A stretch of 64,000 nt of DNA from Dromaius novaehollandiae (lineage: Eukaryota; Chordata; Aves; Casuariiformes; Dromaiidae): the NCBI RefSeq assembly GCF_036370855.1, contig NC_088100.1:31942563-32006562 (forward strand), written 5' to 3'. This document shows positions 40,888-53,548 of the stretch, piece by piece. Numbering within the stretch: position 1 is the stretch's first letter; every line of letters begins with the position of its first letter. Both the position numbers and the translations under genes were made by a program. Below the pieces are notes generated by a model, which was not told the origin of the DNA, ran no database searches, and worked only from the letters and a program-made list of their open reading frames with translations.

Positions 40888-43384
40888 GAGGAGGATGAAG
40901 ACTAGAAAAAGGCCAGCATCATCAAAAGAATGGTTTCTAGTTGTGAAACAGGACTGCTGTCCCTTGAATTAATTTGTAGCAACAGTATATGTCCCTAAGC
41001 TACAGAGGATCCACCAAAAAATATCATAACCCAACTTGTTCCTCCAAGTCAGGCTACAAATCAAGACTAGACTTACCTACTCAGGTACTTACACAACCAA
41101 CCATGAAGCACGGGACAACATATTTTCTTTAGGGAAAAACAAAAAACTCTTTCCCTTGGCCTAATGTTCTTTCTCTGGTTTCCTGGTTCTGACCCTCCAG
41201 TACGTCCTGCAGTTTAGCTCCTCATCCACCACAGGGCAGAGTCTCTGGAGAGTTCACTGTAGAACTGCTCCAAAACAAATCTGCAAAAATATATGCCTTA
41301 AATGTGTACCTGAGTCAGAATGCCACCAACAGTCATCTCGGTTATCTATAGACTTTGTGAAGACAACTAGTTGCAAACCAGTGCTGGTATTCTTGAGGCC
41401 AAAGACAATTCCTAAGACTGCCAATACCCATTCCTTTGAGTCACCGTTTAGAAGATGCACAGAACTGAGGCAGAGCTAAGAATCTTTCTTTTTTCTTTTC
41501 TTTCTCCCTGCTATGGGAACACAATTAAGAGAAACACTCAGGGCAGAGGAGTTTGGAACAGGAATCTAGCTGCTGTCTTGGAAGATGGTCCAGCTGATTT
41601 GTCAAGAGGGAAGGGAAAGAGCAGGGTCCTACAGCAAAAGGTGGCCACAATCTTGCTGTTGCATGGTTGTCCACAAGGTCCTCTTTTTTGTGTACATAGA
41701 CCCTGCACTCACAACTTTGGCACCACGTTTGAAAATGCTAACGAGTGAAATGCTGTAATATGACAGTGTAGATGCAGCTGGTTGGAATGTTTCTGGGGTC
41801 AGATATTGTTGGTGTGATCAAGGGTAAAAGAGTAGATGAGAACTGCCTGGATATTAGGTAGGTGCTAATATTGGTAATCCATGTGCTTTCCAGATCCTTT
41901 AACTGTACATAAATATACCCAATTCTTTAAAAATATCTTTTTTTTTTCCCAGTGGTGCTTTATAAACTGTTACAGGAAAATACACTGGAGTACTTTCCTT
42001 CACTTTTATTTCAGACCAAAGAGACCTGTGATATTTAGCCTTGTGTGTCTTCAGTACAGAAACTGTGAATCCAACAGTCACCAGTTTATTTCTCCACTGC
42101 TATGGCTTAGTCAAGCAGCAACCGTCAAATTAACCAGTGAAGTACGATACCTGCTAATTTTGTGATGTGGGCTGAATGTGCAACGTTCACTTTTCAACTG
42201 CAGAATGCTTCTGAAAAGAAAAACAACAAAAATGCAAAAATCTGACACACCTACTTAGGTGAAATATTTTTGAACTACTCTTTTTTTCATCATGTTCCAA
42301 GCAATCATGTCCCTTTCTCTCCATCTGATTTAGCTGGCAACATACAGAAAGTGGGTATATTCTACATGCCTCTTTATTCCAAATTCCCAAATTTTGTTCA
42401 TATGTTTATACTTACCTTACTGCCAACCAGCTGGAATAAAAAGCAAGTGAGCAACTATTTTAACTTATCAAATGATAAGTCAAGATAAAAACGTGAAAAA
42501 TGCTTTTCTCTAATATGACAAAACAAATAAATTAAAATGTCATCTGGAAAAAATAAACACTTCATGAAAAATTGAATAGAAGTGCAGTGGAGCACGCTAT
42601 GACATGCTGTAAAAAGGATAAAATGCATGAATGCATTATCTCTCATCTGGTTTATTAAATGGCTTAATGATAGAAGTATTATCAATCTTATTGTAAATAA
42701 ATGTATATGATTCTTAATTGTCTTCTAAAGAGAAGAGCTTTAAAATGATTTTCATTTTGCACATATAAAGGGCTGAAATTTCTCTTACTAAATTCTTTTT
42801 ATTCACTTTTCTTTGCACCAAGTAAAATTTTAAAATTTTCTAATTAACACCCTGTGTCCAAAAATACAACGGGAAGAAAAATCTATATGAACATTAAAAG
42901 AATGTGTTTTCATACGTGACATGGCTTCTATATTAAAACCACAGAGGTATGACTTCAGTGCAAAAGTTCAACCTGATAATTAATGCCAGCTGGTACCACA
43001 CAAGACATGGCATCTATATTCTTATTTCTAAGTGTCTAAGAGCAGTTACTTTGTTAAAGCTAATTGCTCAAATAATAATGATTGGACTGAAGAAAAATGT
43101 GCAAATTCAGAATCATGAAATATAAAGAGTTAATTAATCAATAAACCATTTGGGTCAGTATCCATCACACATCAAACCTTTTAAACTACCGAAATATGAA
43201 ATTATGGCAAAGTTTCTCCCTTCTATCAGTTACATTTACAGTGTGAAGATTATTACAGATAATAAAATGTGTAGTTATCTGGCAAGACCTTTGCAGCCAG
43301 TGCAGCTTGTTCTGTTGTCAGAAGGCTTCATCTGAGCTGGTATGCTGGCCATGAATTTCTTGACCTCATGATGTCCACAGACCT

Positions 43385-43525
43385 CCTGAGTCTTGAGAGC
43401 CCCCCGGGTTTCTGCGAGGGCACAGTGGGGGAGCCAGGGCCCTGCAGCATCGGCAGCCCTCCCTGCCCCATGGTCCAGCCCCATGGTTCGGCTGCTTCCT
43501 GAGGGCAGGAATCTCAGAACAGGCA
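43385..43525. other. Isolated GC-rich patch
   Basis: About 140 bases with C-rich and G-rich runs inside strongly AT-rich DNA. Open frames exist on both strands, but neither shows recognisable similarity or convincing splice borders. It could be an inserted fragment or a small regulatory element. Confidence 0.4.
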
Positions 43526-45278
43526 AAAGACCATCCTGGGTAGGGTCAAAGGCACAGGTTAAGTGCTGTGTTCTAGTAAAAGCAGGTCTCCAGCGTAGAA
43601 ACTTTATAAAACACCTGGCTCCTATTCACTTAGAGATAGAACCAGGCTGAGGGAAGAATAACCTCTAAAGAAACTGGAGAGTCAAATGCAAAATTATTTC
43701 TGCCAGCCCACTCTCCATTATAGGAGACAGCAGAAATACAGTTCATCTCACAGAATTTTAGACATTTACATCTGAACAGAGAAAATGGCAACTACAAGCA
43801 TATAAGTCATCTGACTTACTTCAGAGATCTACAGTAGGAATAAATGAATAATATTCTAGGAGCACCTGTTTCTATTTGTTGACTATAACAGGAGACTAAA
43901 CAGCTCAGATATAGACATCTACGTTTAAGACATCTTCCATCTGTCTCCATTTTAGCCATCTGTCCAAACTGGAGAGATTACTTCCACCCCACATCTCATT
44001 GATGGGCCACAGTTTTCTGAGGAATGGAGGGAAGAAAGGGACTGAGAAATCACCTTCATCGTGTAGAAACAATTATGGAAGAAACCTTGTTCTGAACTGC
44101 CAGTTGTTCCCAGGTAAGTTAAGAAAGTTGCTGTCTAAATAAACTGTTTCCTTTACCTCTATTTATCTTTCTACATAGCTGGAACTATACTGTGGAGGTA
44201 GAACTCAAAGAGTGATTAATAGACTGGAAAATTAGAATATGGAAAATATTCTGATTTTATGAACAGCTTATGAGAAGGCCATAACACAGGAGTAAGAGAA
44301 ATAAACCGGATGAGAAGAAATACTGAGCACTGGAAATAGGCGGCTGAGAGGGTGACATGAGTGAAAGAACTATATAAGAAAAAAGATTAGGTAAGGCTCT
44401 GTAAATGGGATGAAAGGATTGTATTAGATATACTAAGAGAGAAGAAGCCAGTGCAGGCATATTAAAAAAAGGGGAAGAGATGAGATTAGAACAGCTTCTT
44501 GTCAGTCCATTTGAATACCACATTTTAGTAGTGTTGTTGTGAAATATTTCTCAGTCTCTTTCTCTTACATATCTGTGTGTTTAAAAATGAGAGAAAATAG
44601 AAATATGATCATATATAAGTATTTAACTGAAAACAGGCTACTGATTTTTTTTTCAATTCTGTGACACTTTTGAACATACATTAGAAGCGTTTGAAACCAC
44701 TTGCATTTGATGACCTTTTTCTCATGCAGTGGCCTATGTACTTTTAAAAGCCCTGTATAATGCACAAAAAGATAAAGCACAGACAAAAATCTAATTCTAA
44801 TAGACAAAGATAGAAAATAAAGTTTATGAAGAATGGCATTATAAATACAAATTTTTATATATGAGTTAAAAAAAGGCACAGGACTCCTATTTTTGATATC
44901 ATTGCATAGCTTCTGGTTTGACAAAGATTATGTTCTCATGTAATATAGATATTCATAACCTAATTTTTTCTTGACACCATAAGCACACAGCTAACACTTT
45001 TCCTTGCCTACATGTATTCATCTATATACATCATGTACAGGTACTACATACATTCATAAATATATGAATATTTATTTCAATGAGTACAAATACCAGTATA
45101 TTCATGAGTGTTAAAGTCTGAATTTGTAAAAACTAAGTATTTTTCAGGTCAATTCAAACATCCCATACCGTCCCTGTAGACACACCTATATCAGAAAATT
45201 GCATGTGGGCACGTGGGTAATTAAACCAATAAAGGAGAGGTGTAGATCCGGTTCCCAGTGAAAGGAACCAAGTTCTGG

Positions 45279-45325
45279 TAATATCTGAGATTAAGTTAAA
45301 CCATAATATCTGAGATTAAGTTAAA
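45279..45325 (+). repeat. Exact 22-base direct duplication
   Basis: A 22-base word beginning TAATATCTGAGATT occurs at 45,279-45,300 and again at 45,304-45,325, separated by three bases. This is a recent local tandem duplication, period 25. Confidence 0.9.
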
Positions 45326-45584
45326 TTCATGAGAGATCAGAGTAGATAATCCTCCTGATATCTACACATCGGAGACTGGAAATTTCCTGTGGTATCTAAT
45401 ACTGATTTGTATGTACCCTGATCAGCTATCTCATCAGAGATACCAAGACTGAGTAAGTTTTGAAGCTGAATTACTGTCTAAAATAAATGAAATATGAAGT
45501 CAGTCCAGTCTGAAAGAACCTATACTAAGTCATCCATTCTGCATCTGTTGCAAGCGTAAGCCCTCTTGACTTTAGCATTAGTGA

Positions 45585-45670
45585 CTCTCAGGGCCAGATT
45601 CCATACTGATTAAATCAGCATAGATCTGCTGACTTCAATGACACTACTTAAATTTACTGTGATTACAGTC
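45585..45670. repeat. Fragment resembling an ancient amniote palindromic repeat
   Basis: The block cagggccagattccatact, followed by aatcagcatagatctgctga and cttcaatgacactac, matches the order of an old amniote interspersed repeat that I recall carrying gggccagattc ends and a ttgacttcaatgg centre. A weaker relative may lie near 46,351-46,435. I cannot name the family with confidence. Confidence 0.35.
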
Positions 45671-47689
45671 AGCAACAGTTATAGAGAACAGGAGTTTCCA
45701 CAATACTAATAAGTTATTCACCAATAATTTTTACTTATATCATTTCAGTAAAAGGTCTAGAACTCAGTGATTAGCCACAGTGAAATAATAGATTCAAGCG
45801 TACAAACCTCCAAGAAAGAAAAAGAAAAGAAAGATTTCAGATGGCCTGAAGATACAGCCAATTGCAACCAGACATTACAATCAGGAGCATTGCCAGAATT
45901 TAAGAAAGAAAAAAAAACTTATAGCTCTTAGCAGTAGATACAATACATTTAGTGTAGATGAGATATATTTTGTTGTAGTTTAATTACCTTTTTTATTGTC
46001 CATGCCTGGTCAAGCAGTAGATAGTTATATGAACTCATGCCTCTCTGTCATTTCAATCCTCTCACCCATCCAAACATATCTTTTTTGAGCTTTTCTTTTT
46101 TCAACTGTTAAAATTCTTTTCTTGTTCCTGATAATCTGGGAATTCTCTTTCTTGCACTTTGTCATATTTTGGATAGTGGAGTCAGAATATGTCTCTCAGA
46201 ATGATGACAGCACCCTCATCCCTTTACAGTAATACACTACCTTTTCACCAGGCATTCTACCATTCAGTAATATAAGCGTGTTCCTTTCCTCTCACTGTGC
46301 AGCTTGAGCACACAGTACATATCAAGAGCATGACTGTATCCTCACATAGGTTTTACACTGGCATAAGGCCTTTGATCTGAGCTGAATTACTGCCAAGGTA
46401 TACCTCTCTGACTCAGGCTTTACATTTCTGGAGAATATTAAGTAAATTCTGCTATTTCACAAAAATTGCTTGCCAAGAGTATTTCAGAAGCCTAATACAA
46501 TGGCCACCTGTAACATAAATGCCAACACATTTCAAAAAGCCATATTTCTTAATAACCATCACACTCAGATGTTCATTCTGAAAGCCTGCAAATTAAACTT
46601 TGAATGATACATTCATATCTGCTCCCACCAATTACTTGAACTTCAGAGCACCAGCTTGTACAACTGTGTACTGTGAGCTATTTGCTCATGGTCATCTGAG
46701 AAGTCCTATTCATTTCCGTTAGCAGCATTCCACATTCATGCCCACAGCTATGAGTGGGTGATGTTTTCTCTTTTTCAGATATGTTTATAATTGTCACAGA
46801 TGTCAAAAGTGTATATAAAGTACACATTAGTGTACAAAGAAATCATTGCAATGAAACAGCTTACTCTGGCTTTCCACCACTGCCACCAAGAAAGGGATTT
46901 GGTCAAAACAGTTTGCCTTAAAAATATTGTATTTTTGCCATATACAAAAATATCTTATTCCAAAGTCATAAGGTATGACATTCTTATCTATATGCATTTA
47001 TTCTCAACTATAAAACATTCCTTTACCTGAAGATGACTTTTGCCATGTTCAACTAAATTTCAGATAATAGGCAGTTATAGCAAAGGACACAGCTCCTTCC
47101 TTTTCTAAGACACTAGGAGAAATGCAGCAATGCTAAATATATGTTGTGTTTACACTTCATTTTCACATGTACAAAACCAACAAAATATTCATATTGAGTA
47201 AAGACTTTGAGAATTGCCTTCTTGGTATCACTTTGATCTGAATCTTGATTAAATCCTTAAATTTTGAAATATATCCACTCACTTTCAGCAATTACAGGCA
47301 TTCAGCCAGTGTTTTCAAACTGAAATACTGATGGACTGACATTCTGAAGTCCCAACTGCTCCAGTTTACAGCTGATTCCAAGATCTTTGGGTATGTCTAA
47401 AAATCTGCCTCTCGATTTTTCAGTATTAAAACATACAAAGAGAGTGAAGATGAAAAACAGCTTTTCTAGATCAAATGAAAGGTTTATCTAGCCCTGGCTT
47501 CTGTCTTGGTGAGGACTCTAGGTAACTGCCAAAGGAGGAATAAGAACAGGGCAAGGTTCTCTCCTAACACTCTCCCAATCACTAGTTATTTTCAGCTCAA
47601 GGAAATGCCTGAATGGGATTTATTTATTTATTTTATGCATTTACTGACACATCCAGTAGATTTCTCTTTCATGTGCTGGCCCAGTCTCC

Positions 47690-47900
47690 TCTTGAGTCCA
47701 TGATAATTTTTAATTATCTGCAACATCCTTTGGCAATGAGTTTCAAAAGCCTATCACCTGCTGGAAGAATATTCACCTCTTCTGTTTTAAGCCCTTTTAG
47801 CTTTATTTGGTGCCCCCTGTTTCTTTTGCCAGAAGGGACAGTAATGACAGTAATGGTGCCACCACATTCTCTGTTTTTCCACTCTCCAGAACCAAAGTGA
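47690..47900 (-). mobile_element. Ancient CR1-like 3'-end fragment, antisense
   Basis: The + strand reads like the complement of an old amniote LINE 3' end. It contains an aacatcctttggcaatgagt block, a gaagaatattcacctctt block and a ggtgccccctgtttctttt block in the usual order. It is strongly diverged and has no open frame of its own. Family assignment is from recall of such 3' ends and is tentative. Confidence 0.5.
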
Positions 47901-48099
47901 TTAGGGCCCCAGGCAGACACCTTGATTCTGGTCCTAGTTTAGGAATTTTTTTCTGTATATTGTGTTGGATAGCCATTGGGAATTGAGTCATTCAGAAATA
48001 GGCCTCAGATGAATAACCAAAATCTAGGATACCCCTGTTAGCCCTAACCAAAAGCTACTACCCTTTTGATGGCTTAAAAATTATGAGAAGTAAAAAAAA

Positions 48100-48215
48100 T
48101 GTGTATTTCTAACTCCCAGAGAAGGAATTTGATCCCAAGTCTCCCACTTAAGCTCTTACCTAAGAGTTCTTAAGCTCTCACTTAATCACTTCAGCTATTA
48201 CTTAAACAACATTCT
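48100..48215 (-). mobile_element. Possible ancient tRNA-derived SINE fragment, antisense
   Basis: On the minus strand a gtaagagctt... stretch is followed by gggagacttgggatcaaatt, resembling the gggagacccaggttcaaatcc B-box region of an old sauropsid SINE. It looks like the same family as the fragment near 2.2 kb. Both are heavily decayed, so this is a tentative call. Confidence 0.35.
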
Positions 48216-48292
48216 GTCCTAGTACCTTGGCCAACATCTTAAAACAAAGAGATCACAGGTGTATTTGGTAGGGAATAAACCATGATGCCAAT

Positions 48293-48316
48293 TTAAGATG
48301 CAAATTTGCATCTTAA
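48293..48316. promoter_or_regulatory. 24-base perfect palindrome with head-to-head octamers
   Basis: The arm TTAAGATGCAAA is followed directly by its exact reverse complement, 12 bases per arm. The centre contains ATGCAAAT (48,298-48,305) overlapping by two bases with ATTTGCAT (48,304-48,311), that is, two octamer sites on opposite strands. Function is inference. It could also be a relic of a palindromic repeat. Confidence 0.5.
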
Positions 48317-50289
48317 CCACCAAGCCATTACTAACAGTAGAAAAATAAGTTCAAGAGAGGACTATCAGTCCTTCATTTTCACTAATGCAAGAAAAAACAT
48401 AGCACAAGAAACCATCTTTAACACTGATGTTTGTGATTAGTGATCTCAGTGACACACAGAGTACATAAAATCACTCTCCTCCAAACTACATAAATAAAAT
48501 GAAGGACATTAAAGATGGATTCAGCATTAACATCGAATTTCTTACTTTTTAGTAGAGTGAGCCAAAATAACACAGCCTTTTCATACTTATCACAGTTCCA
48601 TTTGATTAATAACTAGGCAATATTTTAGAGTAGATTAATAGCATCAGAAATGAAAGGGCATTTTTAAAATATTTGTCCTCCTAGTATAAAGAGGATTTCA
48701 ATGCATTTAGATAATTAACATGAAAATAGTGGCCTTGCTTTTATTTTGATCTTTGCATAAATATTCTCCAATTAATTTGGTAAAGCTTAGAATATAGTTC
48801 ATATGTAAGGACTGCAAACAGTTCTTCCTAGCTTTGCAGTTACATGACAGAACAACTAGTTAAAATCTCACTACCAGAGTACATGCAGTCATGAACTAGT
48901 GATGTTTATTTTCTAATGACAGCCATTAAAAATGCAAAATATAAAGTGCTGAAAATATAGATTTCATAGATTTAAACACTAGATGGAATTAGTCTGATCA
49001 TCAAATAAACAGGAGCCAAAGAGCACTAAGCCATCTATCAAGGTTGTTGGTAATGAAAATACTTCTAAGTATCCATGAGAAATACAACTGAAGAAGCACA
49101 AACTCAGGAAAGATGCCATATCATGGCATCTGGTCAAAATTAAGAACTGTAGATATTTATATGCAATTACAATTTAAAAACAAAATAAATGAAATAGAAC
49201 ATGTTTTAACAGAAAATGGTTTTATGATACAGTCATAATGGAAATATAGTAACAAAGGAAAATTATTGAATAAATAATTTGATAAATTAACAGATAAAAG
49301 GGCAGTTGCTTACTGTAAGCTATTCCAGAAGGGCAGATTATACCAGTCCTGTGGGGAATTTTGCTTTGTATGTAAAAAGTTTGATAAATTCCAGTAGGAA
49401 AAAACCCTAAGTGAAGAGGACCATACATCACAGTCATTATGATACAGGATTCCCAAGCCATAAGAATACATGTGCTAAAGAATGCAGGCCAGGACTGCGA
49501 TCTTAACCATGCAGTGTTGAAAAGAAAAGAAAAAAAAAAAAAGAAAATATGACAAAATAGGATAATCATAGACCTTATATAATCCAAGCAACAACAAATC
49601 AAAATTGCAAAGGGTAAGACTTAAAGAAGTCATTTCTCAGAACAATCTGTAGTTTCTTCTTGAAGCAGCACAAGCTTGAGAACAGACTCTTTTGAGAAAT
49701 TACTGCTTCCTTAGAAGACATAAGATAACCTCAAATCAGCTTTCCCATCTTGATAAGCTGTAGACCCATATGCAAGCATAGTTTACATATGGCTCTAGAC
49801 TTCAAACACAATAGGCAGAAAGAATTCAAGGATTAGCAATATCTGAGCTGATATGTAAAGTAATCATAATATAATGAGGTTAAATTATCTAGCAACAGAT
49901 AAGATACTAATAGTAATGCAATGGCACTGAACTTTGGACAGAGGTATTTCAATAAAATGATGTTAGTCAAAAAATCACTAGTACCAAAATCAAAGGCCAT
50001 GGGGTCCTTAGATGTGGCTTTCATGTTGCTTCCAAAACCAAGAATACTTCCATTGATAAATATACCGGGGAGTCAGGGGGTGAAAAATACAAAGGCGGCA
50101 AGCTGCAGACCAGCAGAGTGAAATGAAAAGCTTTGAGCCACTAGTTGAGCTAAGCAGGGAACTGTCAATAAAGGCAGCTTTCACGAAACAAAGAAAATCA
50201 CCATAGGCTATAACAGTCAACACATAAGAAGGAAAGCTGGATAGCAAAGGCAACTGCTGAAAATCAAACAGTTAAAACTATAAAAACAA

Positions 50290-51480
50290 ATGAAAAGAAA
50301 CCTTTTAAATATGTCAAAAGCAAGAAGCTTCTAAGAGTCACTGGGTCTGCTGGGAAGACCAGAAAATAAAGACTGCAGTTAAGGAAGAGAAGGACATTGC
50401 TAGGAAGACAAATGATTTATTTGCATCAGTCTTCACAGTAGAGAATGTTAGGGAGATATCTACTCTTGAGTAATAAAAATGAGGTACTATCAGATGAAGA
50501 GGTGCTGGAACAAATCAATCATTTAAAAAGCAGGAAGCCACCAGCACCAAGAATTCTGAACAAGAAGTAGTTGAGCTATGCAATCTCTAATTAAAAAACA
50601 GCTCCTATCCTGGAAGGTTAGAGAGTAGCAAATGTTTCACATATATTATAAAAAGGCTTTAGGGTGATTCAGGGAATTAAAGATTCATAAATCTTACATC
50701 TGTACCTGGCAAATTAAAAATAAGAAAATAAAACACTCAGGAGATCATGAGACGATAGGTCTCTGCAAAGGCAGATGATGCCTCATTAATCTATTAGAAT
50801 ATTTTCAACACATCAATAAAGTTCTGTAGTGGTCAAAGGAGAACCAACTGACATCATTTATTTAAACTTTCTAAAGGCCTTAATAAAGTTTCTCACAAAA
50901 GACTGATAAGAAGAAGAGACAAAGACAGCAAACTGAAGACCTCTGTTCAGTATATAGCAGCTATCAGAAGAAGGAAACAAGATATTAAAACACATCAAGA
51001 ACAGGACTGAGCATGATAAAGAAAAACAGTGTTGTATAAATCAGTGCCACAGCTTCATCTGAGCTACTGTGCGCAGTACTCGTTTCTACATCTCAAAAAG
51101 ACATCAGAAAACTAGAGGGAGTTGAGAAAAGTGACGAGTGGTAGAAGTCCTTAAAAAAGCTCAGTTTTGTGGAGATAGATTGGGATAACTGTAATTATTT
51201 TAAAGAGGAAATTAAAAAGAAGTGTGATAAAAATGCATAAAATAAGTACCAGAAGTAAGCCAGAATCTCATTTCTCCCTGCCTTAGTACAAGAACATGGT
51301 GACAGTCAATTAAATTGAAAGGCAGCAAATGTAACAGAAGTGATATGTATCTTTTTTTTTCACATAGCATATATTTATGCCCTGGGATTCATTGTTACTC
51401 TGTATCATTGAGCTAGAAAAATGCAAGACTGAGAAGAACTAGATGTTAACGTGGATAACAAGAATACATATAATTATACC
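50290..51480 (+). mobile_element. Ancient, highly diverged CR1-like LINE
   Basis: Scattered but ordered similarity to CR1-clade ORF2 on the + strand. TNDLFASVFT lies at 50,409-50,438, the block just before the RT core. Near 50.66-50.90 kb there are RT-like blocks with frameshifts, including a decayed FLKALIKF in place of the usual aspartate-containing motif. Near 51.05-51.12 kb a HLRYCAQYSFLHLKK block matches the conserved HLEYCVQ region. The element ends with a 3' region typical of old amniote CR1/L3-like copies. It is clearly much older than the 14-18 kb copies. Subfamily cannot be named from here. Confidence 0.7.
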
Positions 51481-52104
51481 CATTAAAAGAGTATTGCAGG
51501 GCACTAAAACCTATTTGGAGACTTAAACAGATCTCTACAGGAGACTAGGATGAGAGTTTGTGAAGCCAGATTGCCAAAAGCCTTCCTATTTTGGGTTTTC
51601 TGTACCTTCCTCAGGAGCCTCCAAGGGCTACAGTGTGAGGCAGGATGCTGGACAGGCCTCAGATGTGCTTCATGTGGCTTTTGTCCATGTTCCTAGTATC
51701 ACCTACTGCATGAGTTATGCTGCTTCTGGCCCAATAATTGTGACAGAATGATAGTATCAAAATATTCAAACTAGAGGTGTAGCAGAATTAAAAAATCCTT
51801 GCAAAGATCTTCTCTGAGGAAGTCGTACAAAGAATTCAACGAACAGCAAGAAAAGAGGTGGCCAGAAAACAGCTTTTTCTGCTGAGAAGTTTGATGAAAA
51901 CAAACAAACAAGCAAACAAATCATTGATATTTTCAACTGAAAATTGTCAACCAAAAAAAGGTTTGTTTCAAGTTTGGAAGGAGACGTCATTTTCCAATGA
52001 AAAATCAACTTTTCAAAGGAAAACCAATACTTTCCCTGAATATTTTTAATTTTTAAATAGAAACTTTTAAACCACCCCTCCCAGGACCTATGCTGTATAT
52101 TCTT

Positions 52105-52125
52105 CAGCACCATCTACTGGTGCTG
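52105..52125 (-). promoter_or_regulatory. Hairpin with CTCF-like core
   Basis: CAGCACCA and TGGTGCTG form an 8-base inverted repeat around a 5-base loop. On the minus strand the core CCAGTAGATGGTGCTG resembles a CTCF site with one changed base. The left part also resembles half of a REST site, but the right half is absent. Confidence 0.25.
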
Positions 52126-53526
52126 TATTATTAATTAACTATTTATGCAAATACAAATTGATTCTGTAATAGATTCCAAATATAATCATAAATCTTGCTC
52201 TTTCAAAAGATATTTAAAATTGAGATGGCAGCATATAACCTATTATTTATTAAATTCATATTTCCTCTTGATGACAGAGAGAAAGTTAACCCTGGTGAAA
52301 TTTGCTTAGAATCTGGACTCAGTAGGGAAATGCAATATTTTTTAATAGTTTGTAACACACTGGACCAGAAAAGATGCAATTCTATGGAATGATTTCCAAT
52401 TTACATTTGCTCTCAACCTCTTTGAACACCAAAGGCAGTTTTAAAAAAAATATTTACACATTTATTTAATTTTATGATAGCCATAATATGGCCAGCACCT
52501 TCTATTTTATTTCTTTGGTTCAGACTAATTTAAATAACATTTCTCTTCAGGCAGTCCAGCTTTGGCTTTAAAATTTTCCCTGGCTTACAGCGAGGAAATG
52601 CTGCCCTTATGGAAAAGTGGCATTATTCAGCAGAATTTGTGATGCGGAGAGGACAATCTACACTTGACAAAGGGGATTTTGAAGGTCCTTGCAGGTCTGA
52701 GAAAAATAGTATGGGGGGACGACAGAGCAGCACCACTTCTGTGTAGGCTAAGTGGCTCAGTAAAAATAGCACTTGTCTCTTACCTGTAAGTTGGCTCTGT
52801 AATCATGCTTGTTTTCATTATTGCACATAATGAGGTGACATATCTGAGTGTCTGTAAATCTGCAGTAAGTTAAACATAATAATGCTGGTAATAATACAGA
52901 ATTAAACTACAACATTATGGAAGCATAAAGAAAGTCCTCATTGAAAAAAAATACATTTTTTTTTAAATGTGTGCCTTCAGTGCTGGAGTTAGATAATCAC
53001 AAAGACACTCTTTTATTTGCCCAAAGGAGAGCCGTTGCAGGCTGGGGCAGCAACCTTGACTTGAAAATGCCCCCCCTAAGGGTGACAGGTTGATTGACTG
53101 AGAGAACAGCCCAGTCTCTAAAGCTGCTTGCTTTAAGCTTTGGCCTCCCTTTAATAATTTGCATCCAAACCATCAATGAATATCAATTATAATTGTGCTG
53201 AATTTTGTGCCATGTTCACTAAACACTGGATTGAAATCACCTGGCTACCATAACAAAGATATCAAAGATCTTAAAGTGCTACTACAAATTGGAAAGGGGG
53301 TGGGGGGGAACAAACCAAAACCAAACAGCAACTAAAAAAACCCTCTTATTTATTCTGTCTAACATATTCATTTTGGTAGGTGCAATTTTTCTCACCACTA
53401 CAGGAATTATTCAAGAATATTACTCTCCTCCCTCTTCTCTAGTTTCTACCAAGACCATCTCTGCTGAAACAACCCCATCCGGTCTCCAAAGCAGCATCGT
53501 ACATCGAGTGTTTGCTCTGCCGTGCC

Positions 53527-53548
53527 CAGCCGCAGGGCCCTGCGGCTG
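53527..53548. repeat. 22-base GC-rich perfect palindrome
   Basis: The arm CAGCCGCAGGG is followed immediately by its exact reverse complement, with no loop. It lies in a small GC-rich patch (about 53,500-53,630) 1.4 kb before the CpG island. It could extrude as a hairpin in single-stranded DNA or bind a dimeric factor. No gene is evident. Confidence 0.6.

Larger units (their letters stand above)
34717..43380. other. Gene-free segment with small GC-richer patches
   Basis: Mostly AT-rich and unassigned. GC-richer patches occur near 36,000-36,140, 37,690-37,880 and 40,740-40,900. The patch near 37.7-37.9 kb has repeated taggtgcct/ctaggtacct words, suggesting a decayed MITE-like repeat, but I cannot name it. 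Confidence 0.45.
43526..47689. other. Gene-free AT-rich segment
   Basis: Contains the exact 22-base duplication at 45.3 kb and the ancient repeat-like fragment near 45.6 kb. Nothing else could be assigned. Confidence 0.5.

Noticed and set aside
44565..44924. Minus-strand 119-codon frame
   Set aside because: AT-rich chance frame with biased Ile/Leu/Tyr/Phe content. No recognisable similarity.
49222..49602. Minus-strand 126-codon hydrophobic frame
   Set aside because: Much of the hydrophobicity is Phe/Ile-rich translation opposite A-rich DNA (F-runs from an A-rich tract near 49,520-49,545). No membrane-protein family recognised.
52104..52125. Possible REST (RE1) silencer site
   Set aside because: Only the left half (ttcagcacca) matches. 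The right half is a mirror of the left, not the REST consensus.
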